The translations under genes and the position numbers were made by a program. From Deltaproteobacteria bacterium CG11_big_fil_rev_8_21_14_0_20_47_16 (GTDB lineage Bacteria > UBA10199 > GCA-002796325 > 1-14-0-20-47-16), in NCBI GenBank assembly GCA_002796325.1, contig PCXA01000001.1, forward strand, positions 436,752 through 498,244: DNA of 61,493 nucleotides, written 5' to 3'. A model generated the notes under the pieces. The model had not been told where the DNA came from and did no database searches. It worked only from the letters and a program-made list of their open reading frames with translations. Below are positions 27,306-36,488 of the stretch, piece after piece; within the stretch, counting starts at the first letter, position 1; each line of letters starts with the position of its first letter.

Positions 27306-29336
27306 GTGGCGCCTCGAGATAAAAAGAAAAAGGTAGTGAAAAAGGTGGTTAAGAAAAACGTCAGGTCCGTCCCCCTTGATTCACCTGTTCATGCGCAATT
27401 GGCTCGACGTGAAGCTGAGCTCAAAATTTTAGAAAGAATGTCCAAATCATTTTGGTCAACGCTTGATTACACCACCATTTCACAACATCTTTTTCAAATG
27501 CTTCATGAGTATACTCCATTTGATGCGCTACTACTTATGTTGCGAGGTCCCAATGGCCACCAGTTAATTGTGACATCCCAGAAGAAGATTACGCAGTCAT
27601 CCGTGGGCATCCTATGCAAAGATGCTATTCAGCAATTTGGACGCAGCACCTCTACTAAATTGTCCAAAAATGACATTTTCTGTATTCCCAATATAATTAA
27701 GACTTCTGATATATCGGGTAATTTGACTGTTAAGCATACCCATTTTTTGCCGCTGAATGTGTTAGATAAAACCCATGGCATTATCGGTTTTGTCTCGTCA
27801 GATCGTAAGGTGCAATTTGATGAGAATACATTTATCAATATTGTGGCCAACGAGTTGGCGCTGGTGGTGGATTATCAGCATATCCAGGAAAAGCTCCTAC
27901 GAGAGCGCAATATGCTGTCATCAATCCTGCATAGTATGACAAGTGCTGTGGTGGTGGTGGATGAGTTGCAAAATGTGATATTGTTGAACCCAATGGCAGA
28001 AGTGATTTTAGGTGTGAGTGCCAATAATGTGATTGGTAAAAAGATACAACATGTGGTTTCAGATAAAGAAGTTTGTAAATTATTTGGTGTTGTTTCTAAT
28101 CAGGCAAGTGAATATTTAAGTCGAGAAATGGAAATTGCCAATACGACTCAAGGTCGGTCGATGGAAGTCAAAGCCAATCTTGCAAAGGTGCGTAATCCAG
28201 GGGGGAGGGTCGCTGGTGTCGTGATGGTGTTAAACGACGTCACCCATGAACACGATGTTGAACGCGCGCGCACGGAATTTGTATCTGTGACATCTCATGA
28301 ACTGCGTACGCCAATGGCGGCGATTCGTGAAGCAGTTTCACTCATCATCGATGGTGTAACGGGCCCGATAAACGATAAACAGCGTAAGTTCCTAGATATG
28401 GCACGTCGTAACATTGATCGCCTAACAGCTATTATTAACGATCTGTTGGATTTATCTAAAATTGAATCAGGTAAGCTGCAATTAACACGTGAAATGGTTT
28501 CGCCGAATACCATTGCAGAGGGTGTATTTATAACCTTCGAATCCGCTGCTCAAGAAAAGGAGATTTCACTCCTGAAGAATTTTGCAGAACGCTTACCGAA
28601 AATTCAGGTAGATCAAGATAAAGTGGCACAAATTTTGACGAATTTGGTTTCGAATGCCATTAAGTTTACACCCAAAGAAGGAATGATCACGATTGGAACG
28701 TGTTTGAGTAAAAAAAATAATAAGTTCATTGAATTTTATGTCAAGGATACGGGTATTGGGATTGACCATAAGGACTTTGGAAAACTATTTCAAAAGTTTG
28801 CCCAAATCGACTCTTCATTAAGTAAAGTTGCTGGTGGTACAGGTTTGGGATTGGCGATTTCTAAGGAGCTGGCTGAAATGCATGGCGGTCATATTTGGGT
28901 AGAGTCGGAGCCTGGAAAGGGAAGTAGTTTTCATTTATTGTTGCCTGTTCGGGCATTGGAAGTAGCCGATCGTCATCGGTATGTGCTGTTGGTGACGGGT
29001 AATGTGGAGACAAGCGATCTTCTGAGTAGCGCTCTTAGAAAAGGAAGGTTTGATGTGGGATGTGTGGCGCGCGGCGTTCAGGTTTTGGACAAAATTCACG
29101 AGAGACGTCCAGACTTGATTATTGTTGATAGTAAGTTGCCAGACATGGATGGTCTGGCCTTGTGTAAGAATCTGAAAAGTGATTCTACGACAGCGCTTTT
29201 GCCAATTGTCTTTTTGACAGAGGCAGGTCAGGAAAATAAAATATGGGGCGCCTTGTCACTTGGAGTGAATGGCTATCTGGTGGGGCCCATGGATCGAAAT
29301 GCAATTTTGACAGCAGTCAAGGAAGCAATACCTTAA
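27306..29336 (+). CDS. Soluble hybrid sensor histidine kinase with a degenerate receiver domain, 676 aa
   Basis: No membrane helix is seen. Order: Lys-rich N-terminus (1-20); GAF-like sensor (about 45-190); PAS (about 205-310, SSILHSMTSAVVVVDELQN); HisKA with SHELRTPMAAI (phospho-His331); HATPase_c with NLVSNAIKFTP, DTGIGI and GGTGLGLAISKEL; C-terminal receiver (about 550-676). In that receiver Asp608 is present (VDSKLPDMDG), but the acidic pair is replaced by TGN and the conserved Lys by Gly (YLVGP), so phosphotransfer is doubtful. The start is GTG (27306) after GGAG. It is the first gene of the Pel run. A TATACT hexamer at 27263-27268 is a candidate -10, without a clear -35. Probably controls Pel synthesis through the adjacent receiver. 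Confidence 0.88.
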   Translation: MAPRDKKKKVVKKVVKKNVRSVPLDSPVHAQLARREAELKILERMSKSFWSTLDYTTISQHLFQMLHEYTPFDALLLMLRGPNGHQLIVTSQKKITQSSVGILCKDAIQQFGRSTSTKLSKNDIFCIPNIIKTSDISGNLTVKHTHFLPLNVLDKTHGIIGFVSSDRKVQFDENTFINIVANELALVVDYQHIQEKLLRERNMLSSILHSMTSAVVVVDELQNVILLNPMAEVILGVSANNVIGKKIQHVVSDKEVCKLFGVVSNQASEYLSREMEIANTTQGRSMEVKANLAKVRNPGGRVAGVVMVLNDVTHEHDVERARTEFVSVTSHELRTPMAAIREAVSLIIDGVTGPINDKQRKFLDMARRNIDRLTAIINDLLDLSKIESGKLQLTREMVSPNTIAEGVFITFESAAQEKEISLLKNFAERLPKIQVDQDKVAQILTNLVSNAIKFTPKEGMITIGTCLSKKNNKFIEFYVKDTGIGIDHKDFGKLFQKFAQIDSSLSKVAGGTGLGLAISKELAEMHGGHIWVESEPGKGSSFHLLLPVRALEVADRHRYVLLVTGNVETSDLLSSALRKGRFDVGCVARGVQVLDKIHERRPDLIIVDSKLPDMDGLALCKNLKSDSTTALLPIVFLTEAGQENKIWGALSLGVNGYLVGPMDRNAILTAVKEAIP

Positions 29337-29345
29337 GGAGTTTTT

Positions 29346-29720
29346 ATGGCAGAAAAACAAAAAATTATGATCGTGGAAGACCAGTTTTTTCTGGCTGAAA
29401 TGATCCGCACCCGTTTGGAATTTTTGGGATATGATGTGATTTATGCCGAGCATGGTGCGCGGGCACTTGAGTTGTTGCAGAAGGATCCAGTTGATTTGAT
29501 CATTATGGACGTTATGATGCCAGTGATGGATGGTATTGAGGCAACCAAGCGTATTCGCACCGATAAGGCAATCAAGGATATCCCAATTATCTTTTTGACT
29601 GCCAGGGCCCGGGCAGAAGATCGTCAGCAGGCGATGGATGCGGGTGCTACGGACTATATTGCAAAGCCATTTGAAAGTAGCCAGTTAACCGCAATGGTGG
29701 AGAAGTGGCTCAAAAAATAA
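29346..29720 (+). CDS. Single-domain response regulator (canonical receiver), 124 aa
   Basis: A CheY-like receiver without output domain. All catalytic residues are present: Glu11-Asp12 acidic pair, Asp55 phosphoacceptor (IIMDVMMPVMDG), Thr85 and Lys107 (YIAKPF). AAGGAG immediately precedes the start, 10 bp after the kinase gene, and the pelA-like gene starts within its 3' end (16 bp overlap), so kinase, receiver and polysaccharide genes are on one message. It probably accepts phosphate from His331 of the kinase and acts by protein contact, perhaps on a Pel subunit. Confidence 0.92.
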   Translation: MAEKQKIMIVEDQFFLAEMIRTRLEFLGYDVIYAEHGARALELLQKDPVDLIIMDVMMPVMDGIEATKRIRTDKAIKDIPIIFLTARARAEDRQQAMDAGATDYIAKPFESSQLTAMVEKWLKK

Positions 29721-31750
29721 TTTTGGCTCTTTTGTTAGTTTCATCTGTTGCCTTTGCAGGAGAACCCCTTCCTCGCAAGATTCTCGCGCTGTACGATGCC
29801 CGCGAGTATTCCGATCACTTTTTTACACCTCTTCATCAACAAGCGGAAATGCCACTCAATTATTTGGGTATGGAGCTGGTTTTTCGAGATGTTAACCAGC
29901 CTTTGCCATCAACTGCTGAGATGGCCAACTTTAGGGGAGTCATTACGTGGTTTGAAAAGCGTCAGGCTGTGCAAAGGCCTGCAGATTATTGCTCCTGGAT
30001 ATTGTCAGAGATGGATCGGGGAAAGAAACTGGTTATTTTGGGGCGCTTGGGATTTGCGACGATGGAAAGAGATCGCATTGATCCAGTTTGCCAAAAAGCG
30101 CTAGAGAAACTGGGTGTTCGCTATTTGGGTAATCGTTCAGAATCGCGATTTTTTTTAAAAATTACTAAAAAGGACCATGACATGGTCGAGTTTGAGCATG
30201 ATCTGGGTGCAAATGATGACTTGAATTATGCCCAGTTCAAGATTGTTGATCCTAGAGCGCATGTTTATTTGCAGGCAAATCGCATTGACATGTCAGATAG
30301 TGAGTCGGCGTTGGTGATTACAAGTCCCAATGGCGGACTTGTGTATGATTCTTACGTATTGATTGAAGATCGTGACTTACATAAGTTGCATTGGCGGATT
30401 AATCCATACCGTTTTTTTGAAGAAGCGTTTGGTGTGACAGGGTGGCCGCGTCCTGATCCAACAACCATGAATGGGTCTCGCATTTTCTATAGTCACATTG
30501 ATGGCGATGGTATCTTCAATGTTTCACACATTGACCAACATTCCTACTCTGCCGAAATCATATTAGAAGATGTGCTGAAGAAAAATTTGGATGTGCCAGT
30601 CTCGGCATCTATTATCGCTGGCTATTTGGATCTTCCTCAGTATGCAGGTGAGCGAGAAATGAGTTTGTACCGCAATTTGTTTTCGCTTTCCAATGTTGAG
30701 CCCGGTGTACATGGGTATGCGCATCCCTTAATTTGGAAGAAGCAGACGGTGGCACTCAAGATTCCAGGATATCAGTATAGTGTTGATATGGAAGTAAAAG
30801 GGGCTGTTGAGAAAACACGGAACCTGCTCTCAAAGCTGCACATTCCAAAGGATGTGACCCTATATCAATGGACAGGAAATTGTTTGTTGCCGCCCGAGGC
30901 CCTGGCGAGTGCAGAGGCAGCGCACGTGGAAAATATGAATGGTGGTGATACCCGCTTTGATCGACAGTTTGATAGCTATGCGTTTGTGTATCCGTTGAGT
31001 ATTGTAAAGGGTGGACGTCGACAAGTGTATATTAGTGCATCGAATGAGAATACATATACCAATCTTTGGGAGGGGCCCTATTATGGATATGCAGATGTGC
31101 TGCAGACGTTTGATAATACAGAATCTCCACGTCGGATAAAGCCTGTAAATATCTACTATCACTACTATAGTGGTGAACGGCAAGCTGCCTTGCAGGCTGT
31201 TAAAAAGGCCTATGATTATGCCCATACCCATTCACTTTTAGCGATGTGGGCCAGTGATTGGCCACCCATTGTGAATGATTTTTTTGCAACAAAAGTGACA
31301 CCGATTGCAGGTGGCTATCAGATTCATAATCTGGGTAAGTTGCGTACAATTCGTTTTGATCATGAAAGGCGCAATGTGGATATGCTGCATTCCAAGGGTG
31401 TTGTTGGGTTTGCACATGAACGGGGCAGTCTTTATGTGAGTCTGGATGAGGGGGTAGATCATTCTATTATTTTGACGTCGGCACACCAAGACCGTCCGTA
31501 CATCATAAATGCAACATTCAAAACGCGTGCGTTTCAGTGGGAACCCGGCGGTATTCGCTTTGAAAAGTTGGGGTGGATGACGAGTCATATGCGTTTGGGG
31601 GGTATGCATCCAAATGCGACATATACTATCTTGGCTGGCACAGCGCCATTTTCAGAAAAGGCAGATCGTAATGGTGAATTAGAGATCCATTTTTCAAAAG
31701 CAGAGATGGGTCGGCAGTACCAAGAAGTGATTGTCCGATTGTCGCAGTAA
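29705..31750 (+). CDS. pelA: PelA-like periplasmic polysaccharide deacetylase lacking the glycoside-hydrolase domain, 681 aa
   Basis: Probably deacetylates GalNAc/GlcNAc units of Pel polysaccharide in the periplasm. A signal peptide ends near AFA|GEP. Residues about 24-240 match the Rossmann/flavodoxin-like middle domain of PelA. About 255-560 is the CE18-type deacetylase: the metal/base motif HIDGDG (264-269), GVHGYAHP (334-341) with two His, MNGGDTRFDR, and YYHYYSGERQAALQAV. A C-terminal beta-rich domain follows. Pseudomonas PelA is about 948 aa and begins with a GH114-type hydrolase domain, which is absent here. The start is GTG at 29705, inside the end of the receiver gene. Confidence 0.88.
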   Translation: MAQKIILALLLVSSVAFAGEPLPRKILALYDAREYSDHFFTPLHQQAEMPLNYLGMELVFRDVNQPLPSTAEMANFRGVITWFEKRQAVQRPADYCSWILSEMDRGKKLVILGRLGFATMERDRIDPVCQKALEKLGVRYLGNRSESRFFLKITKKDHDMVEFEHDLGANDDLNYAQFKIVDPRAHVYLQANRIDMSDSESALVITSPNGGLVYDSYVLIEDRDLHKLHWRINPYRFFEEAFGVTGWPRPDPTTMNGSRIFYSHIDGDGIFNVSHIDQHSYSAEIILEDVLKKNLDVPVSASIIAGYLDLPQYAGEREMSLYRNLFSLSNVEPGVHGYAHPLIWKKQTVALKIPGYQYSVDMEVKGAVEKTRNLLSKLHIPKDVTLYQWTGNCLLPPEALASAEAAHVENMNGGDTRFDRQFDSYAFVYPLSIVKGGRRQVYISASNENTYTNLWEGPYYGYADVLQTFDNTESPRRIKPVNIYYHYYSGERQAALQAVKKAYDYAHTHSLLAMWASDWPPIVNDFFATKVTPIAGGYQIHNLGKLRTIRFDHERRNVDMLHSKGVVGFAHERGSLYVSLDEGVDHSIILTSAHQDRPYIINATFKTRAFQWEPGGIRFEKLGWMTSHMRLGGMHPNATYTILAGTAPFSEKADRNGELEIHFSKAEMGRQYQEVIVRLSQ

Positions 31751-31792
31751 AAGTCATGGATATTCGGATTGCATCTATATATATAGGGCCGC

Positions 31793-34684
31793 TTGAAACT
31801 CTCTAAACTCAAATTGTTTGCCTTTTTTGGTGTGTTGGCACTTTTGCTGTGGGCGTTGTACCCGCGTGGTATGTTGTTAGGGTATATCTACGAAGGTCTT
31901 GCTGATCTATCACGATCAGAAGCTTATTACCGAGACTATCTTCTCCAAAATCCAACAGACAAGCGCGCAGTGGTGCGTTTGGTTTCAGTCTATGATCGCC
32001 TGGGTGAACCCAATAAAGCGAATGAATTGTTAGCGCATCTGTATGATCATCGGCCCACTGATTTTGAAGTGGCTTCACTTTGGTTGGATCATCTTGAAAA
32101 TGTACACGATGAAAATGCTTTATATGATGCCCGTCTGAAAGTTGCCCGCAATTTGATGCAGTCAGCACATCCGCCGAAGCAGGAAGTGGAAGATCTTCTC
32201 AGTTCTGCATTTGCTCAAGCTCGCTGGAATCATAAAGTGGATGATATGGAAGAGATTCTTGCAACGCTTCTGATTGTTGCACGCGACAAGGTGCCTTACC
32301 GCGAGGAGTTAAAGCATCTCTATTTCAATGTGCGCAAGACGGATAAGTTGCTAGCAATTCTTAAAGAGCGCTTACGAGCCTACCCCGATGATATCGATAC
32401 AACAGAAGAGTTGATCGTAATTGATATGACTTTGGGTAATCTGAAGGAAGCGCAGATCTATATTGACTCTGCGCTCCATCAAGATCCCAATTCACCTGTT
32501 ATTTTGCAATTACAAGTGGAACTGTTGGGGCAGCAAAAACAATATGCTCAGCAGGTGCTTGTTGCCAAAAACCTACTGAGCTTACATGTGCTTTCGACAG
32601 AGGAAGAGTGGGGTGTAACCTCAAGTCTTGCAGAAGCCTTGGTTAGTTTGGGAAAATTTGATGAGGCAATGGAATATTATCAAGCGCTTTTGGCGCAAGA
32701 TCGTTCGAATCCGAATAATTGGCTCAATGTGATGAGTGTTTTGGATAGACAGGGTAAGTATCGCGACTTGCTTGCACTCCTGAAGGACTACCTTCAGCAA
32801 TTTCCGGAAGACAGTGAGCAAAAGAAGATGTTGGCTGAAACCTATCTCTATAAGCTGAAGGACCTTTCAGTCCTACCTGTTTACCGAGAGTATGTGGAAA
32901 GCAGCCATTCGCTTACTTTTGCAATGGATGTGGGTAACAGTTTGGCCGATGCCAAGTTGCTACCTGAGGCAATTGATTGGATCACCGAAATGCTGTCGTT
33001 GTTTCCACGAAATCAGCAAATGATTTTGTCTCTTGCAGAATGGTCTGCGGTGCTTCATCGAACGGCCGATGCCCAGCATTGGTATGTGGTTCTGGCGGAC
33101 CTGACACCGAACGATGCAACCCTTCAATTGAAAATTGGATCAGAATTATTTGCATTGGCAGATCCTAAAGATGCTGAGGTGTCTCTCAATCGGGTAGTAA
33201 AGATGGATGCTAACAATGCAGATGCCTGGTTTTGGCTCTCTGAAATTCATGCCCAGAATAATATGACGCTGGCTAAAAGTGAAGCGCAGCGTGTGGTAAC
33301 ACTGTTGGAAGGCCGTAACACTTTAGATGAGCAGCATAGTTGGATGTTGCTCCACTCGCGTATGCGTCTAAGGGAGTCACCAAAGGTTTTGCTCCCCGAT
33401 TATGCAGTTGCTGTGGCCCAATATCCACATCATGCAGATTTGTTAGCAGATGAAATTGATTTGATGATTGAATCCCATCATCTATCTGAAGCACGTGCAC
33501 GAATTTCAGATTATCAGCGTCAATTCCCAAAAGACGCAAGACGAGTGCGGCTTATGCAGGTGAGGCTTGCCTTTGTGGAGAAGGATTGGAAGGCTGCCAT
33601 AGCCTTGTTAGAACCAATGGCGAACGAAACCCCTGGGGATGAGCATGTTGCCAATGATCAATGGGGTGTGAAGCGTGATTTAGGGGAGGCCTATTACAAT
33701 GATGGACAGTGGTGGAAGGCCCTTCCGCTATTAGAAAAAGTTCAGGCAGCCACAGGTGAGCGTTATCAGGTTGCCACCACCATTTTTGATTTGCATAAAA
33801 ATTATGATACGCGTGTGACACCACTGTTTAGTTATACGCGTTTCGGAAGCGAATATTTTACATTTGGTGGTGTGCAGTTTAAAAAATATCTCACTCACAA
33901 TTGGGAACTTAATTCTGAAGTTAAAGAAGGCTACTTTGCGTCGCCATCTTCCAACTATAGTGGTTATACCGAAACCGGAAGCGTAACGGTGGCCAGTCAT
34001 CACCTGCGTCCTTGGCATGTCTCTTTGGGTGTGGAAGGTGCTGGGAGTAGTGAGCGTACAACGGCATCTCCCACATTGACATTGGAGTACAGGCCAGAGC
34101 CAGATACGTTCTTTCAGTTTTTGGGCACCTATCGTAAATTGCGGCAGGATTTACCCCAAGCCGTGGCCTTTGGTAACCTGATGGACATTGTTCAATTTCA
34201 AGGGCAGAGAGTGTTTTTTGATCGTCTCGTGTTATCTGCTAAATATTGGTATGAACGTGATTATTTGCCTTCAGGGGCGTCTGCTCATGGGAGTAATACA
34301 GAACCCTCGGCCCAAGTGATTATCTTTAAAAAGCCTTACGTTACGTTGGGATGGCAGATGGATTATATTCGACTGAATTCCGATGGGAACTTCCTTAATT
34401 CAGTACCGCTTATCCCTTATATGAATGCACAATACGCGGTGGGTGCCATTAGTGGACGCCCCGTGCCCGAATTGTTATTGGAAGGCAGCTTTTACGACGG
34501 TCATGACTTTGACCGGGGGCTAAGTATTTTAGGGGGCGATTTGTGGGGCGTGAGGGGTGGATTTGACTGGGCGGCGACCCACTGGTTGGATATATTTGGA
34601 TCATACGAATTTGGCCGGCAACGCTTGCTTGATATTCCCGGCTATAGTAGCTTTGTAAAATTCGGACTTTCAGGACACTGGTGA
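31793..34684 (+). CDS. pelB: PelB-like TPR scaffold with C-terminal outer-membrane beta-barrel, 963 aa
   Basis: The putative Pel export channel. An N-terminal membrane anchor (LFAFFGVLALLLWAL) is followed by TPR-type helical repeats over about 40-660 (LQNPTDKRAVVRLVSVYDRLGEP and similar), then from about residue 677 alternating beta-strands (PLFSYTRFGSEYF...) ending in an aromatic residue (SGHW), the usual outer-membrane barrel end. Pseudomonas PelB has the same plan at about 1193 aa. The start is TTG (31793) after AGGG; no ATG gives the anchor. It is 42 bp after pelA, and its stop overlaps the next receiver gene by 4 bp. Confidence 0.85.
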   Translation: MKLSKLKLFAFFGVLALLLWALYPRGMLLGYIYEGLADLSRSEAYYRDYLLQNPTDKRAVVRLVSVYDRLGEPNKANELLAHLYDHRPTDFEVASLWLDHLENVHDENALYDARLKVARNLMQSAHPPKQEVEDLLSSAFAQARWNHKVDDMEEILATLLIVARDKVPYREELKHLYFNVRKTDKLLAILKERLRAYPDDIDTTEELIVIDMTLGNLKEAQIYIDSALHQDPNSPVILQLQVELLGQQKQYAQQVLVAKNLLSLHVLSTEEEWGVTSSLAEALVSLGKFDEAMEYYQALLAQDRSNPNNWLNVMSVLDRQGKYRDLLALLKDYLQQFPEDSEQKKMLAETYLYKLKDLSVLPVYREYVESSHSLTFAMDVGNSLADAKLLPEAIDWITEMLSLFPRNQQMILSLAEWSAVLHRTADAQHWYVVLADLTPNDATLQLKIGSELFALADPKDAEVSLNRVVKMDANNADAWFWLSEIHAQNNMTLAKSEAQRVVTLLEGRNTLDEQHSWMLLHSRMRLRESPKVLLPDYAVAVAQYPHHADLLADEIDLMIESHHLSEARARISDYQRQFPKDARRVRLMQVRLAFVEKDWKAAIALLEPMANETPGDEHVANDQWGVKRDLGEAYYNDGQWWKALPLLEKVQAATGERYQVATTIFDLHKNYDTRVTPLFSYTRFGSEYFTFGGVQFKKYLTHNWELNSEVKEGYFASPSSNYSGYTETGSVTVASHHLRPWHVSLGVEGAGSSERTTASPTLTLEYRPEPDTFFQFLGTYRKLRQDLPQAVAFGNLMDIVQFQGQRVFFDRLVLSAKYWYERDYLPSGASAHGSNTEPSAQVIIFKKPYVTLGWQMDYIRLNSDGNFLNSVPLIPYMNAQYAVGAISGRPVPELLLEGSFYDGHDFDRGLSILGGDLWGVRGGFDWAATHWLDIFGSYEFGRQRLLDIPGYSSFVKFGLSGHW

Positions 34685-35055
34685 CCATGGATAAAAAACA
34701 AATTTTGATTGTAGATGATGAAGTTGATTTTACGGAAATTGTGAGCACGCTACTCGATTTTCATAACTTTCAGGCCGATACCATTAATGATCCCAAGCAA
34801 GTTGTCGAAGCGTTGCAAAAGAAACATTACGATCTTATCGTCACAGATCTTATGATGCCCGGTATGGATGGATTTCAGTTGGTTGAGACGCTTCGTGGCG
34901 ACCCTAAGTACCATAATATTCCAGTCATTGTGTTGTCAGCGAAGCTTTTGTCCGATGAAGAACGCAAGCGGTTACTGGTGAGTAATGTGAGTTTTCTGAC
35001 CAAGCCCTTTGAGCCCCAGGGTCTTGTTGAAAAAATTACCCAGATGCTTGCATAA
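34681..35055 (+). CDS. Single-domain response regulator located in the usual pelC position, 124 aa
   Basis: A stand-alone receiver: acidic pair Asp12-Asp13, phosphoacceptor Asp56 (IVTDLMMPGMDG), Ser86 and Lys108 (LTKPF), so it should be phosphorylatable. It sits between pelB and pelD, exactly where pelC (outer-membrane lipoprotein) lies in pelABCDEFG operons, and bears no resemblance to PelC. The start is GTG at 34681 with a Shine-Dalgarno-like AGGA 5 nt upstream; the ATG at 34687 is an alternative. The 4-bp overlap with pelB implies translational coupling. Confidence 0.9.
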   Translation: MTMDKKQILIVDDEVDFTEIVSTLLDFHNFQADTINDPKQVVEALQKKHYDLIVTDLMMPGMDGFQLVETLRGDPKYHNIPVIVLSAKLLSDEERKRLLVSNVSFLTKPFEPQGLVEKITQMLA

Positions 35056-35111
35056 GCCACCCTAAGCACTTGTCTTTATAGCATTTTCCATATATCGTGC
35101 AGCACTAACTC

Positions 35112-36488
35112 ATGAAACTTCGCCACTTCATTGAAGTCATCGTTGTTTATGTTGCCTTGGCAGCCATAAACCTTCTTCTATTTCCCCAATATCCAGGATT
35201 TGTTGGTGTGGATCCAAGTCCATATTGGATCGGTGTTTTACTTTTTGGATTTCGCTATGGTGTTGTGGCAGGTTTGATGTCGGGGCTGGCCTCTGCATCA
35301 TTGTATCTTGCTATGGCCTGGTTGGGAATTGAGCGTTATCAATTCGAAGACATTTCCTTCTATATTCTGCCAGCGCTTTTTGTGATTGTGGGTGTTTTAA
35401 TTGGTGTGGGTGTCTATCAATATCGTGAAATCATTCGTCAGCTTAAGGGGGAAAAGAGTGTTTTGGAAGTGCAGTTAGCAGGAAAAGAAACAGAAGTGAC
35501 AACGTTGACCACTATTAATTCAGGTTTGGAAAAGCGTATTGTTACCCGGATGCAAACACTCGTCACTCTCTATGAAGGTGCGTTATCCTTGGGAGAAACC
35601 GAGCTCGATGTGTTGTATCGTGCAATTCTAAAATTTGTCTCTAAAACCCTGCAGGCAGAGTCTGCAGCAATATATGTGAAGGTAGATGATGGCTGGCGAC
35701 TTAAGGAGAGTATCGGCTGGAAGGAGTATGAGCGCCATTTGACTTCACTAAAGCCACGTGAGGGGTTAACGGGGTTGGCGGGTTCTGGTAATAAAATTGT
35801 GACGATTAGGGATTTTGTTACACCAAATCAAAATGAAGATATCTTGGCTGATGCAGTAATGGCGGGACCCATTCACGCTGGTGAAAAGGGGGAAGTTGTC
35901 GCGGTTCTTTCTATTCAGGACATCCCATTCTTACAGTTTAGTAGTGCCTCTGTTAACTTGTTTTCATTTTTGCTGGATTGGGCTTCGCGCTCTTTGGGTC
36001 GTGCTAAAGAAATGGAGACGCTCAAGGAGGGTGAAATTTGGGATAGCCAGTTTAATGTGTTTTCCCATCGCTATTTTGAGCAGCGTGCGGGTCAAGAATG
36101 GATCCGTTCCAAGACATACTATTTGCCACTAAGTATGGGCTTGGTTGAAGTGTTGGGTTTAGACACATTATCCAAAGATGCCGAGGAACAGCTTCTATTG
36201 ATCGTTGCACAGGTGCTCCGTGAGAGTTGTCGGGAAATGGATGTAGTGGCGCGTTATCCTGATCCTGGTATCCCATTTGCGTTTTTGCTTATTACAGCCA
36301 GTGCCACTCAGGCTGCTGAGATTCAGAAGAAGATTCTTAACAATTTTGAAAAGTTGCAGCTAGGACACCATAATTCGACATTCGCTTCTATCTCAATCAA
36401 AGTGGGGCTTTCCAATTTTACACCCCAAGTGCCCAATATTGACGCCATGAATCGTCAGGCAATGGAGTCACTCCATGCTACAGTCTAG
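35112..36488 (+). CDS. pelD: PelD-like c-di-GMP receptor, GAF plus degenerate GGDEF, 458 aa
   Basis: An inner-membrane regulatory subunit that in Pseudomonas binds c-di-GMP and switches on Pel synthesis. Three or four N-terminal helices (about 8-110) are followed by a coiled coil (about 110-150), a GAF domain (about 155-305) and a C-terminal GGDEF-like domain. The GGDEF signature has decayed (RYPDPGIPF), so cyclase activity is unlikely, but the inhibitory-site RxxD survives as R374-E-M-D377, just upstream as in Pseudomonas PelD (R367xxD370). c-di-GMP control is thus expected. It starts 56 bp after the receiver gene and overlaps pelE by 14 bp. Confidence 0.9.
   Translation: MKLRHFIEVIVVYVALAAINLLLFPQYPGFVGVDPSPYWIGVLLFGFRYGVVAGLMSGLASASLYLAMAWLGIERYQFEDISFYILPALFVIVGVLIGVGVYQYREIIRQLKGEKSVLEVQLAGKETEVTTLTTINSGLEKRIVTRMQTLVTLYEGALSLGETELDVLYRAILKFVSKTLQAESAAIYVKVDDGWRLKESIGWKEYERHLTSLKPREGLTGLAGSGNKIVTIRDFVTPNQNEDILADAVMAGPIHAGEKGEVVAVLSIQDIPFLQFSSASVNLFSFLLDWASRSLGRAKEMETLKEGEIWDSQFNVFSHRYFEQRAGQEWIRSKTYYLPLSMGLVEVLGLDTLSKDAEEQLLLIVAQVLRESCREMDVVARYPDPGIPFAFLLITASATQAAEIQKKILNNFEKLQLGHHNSTFASISIKVGLSNFTPQVPNIDAMNRQAMESLHATV

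Noticed and set aside
34681-35055. The gene between pelB and pelD as a divergent pelC
   Set aside because: It has a complete receiver active site (Asp12, Asp13, Asp56, Ser86, Lys108) and no signal peptide or lipobox.
35112-36488. PelD-like protein as an active diguanylate cyclase
   Set aside because: The GGDEF catalytic signature is replaced by RYPDPGIPF; only the RxxD binding site remains.
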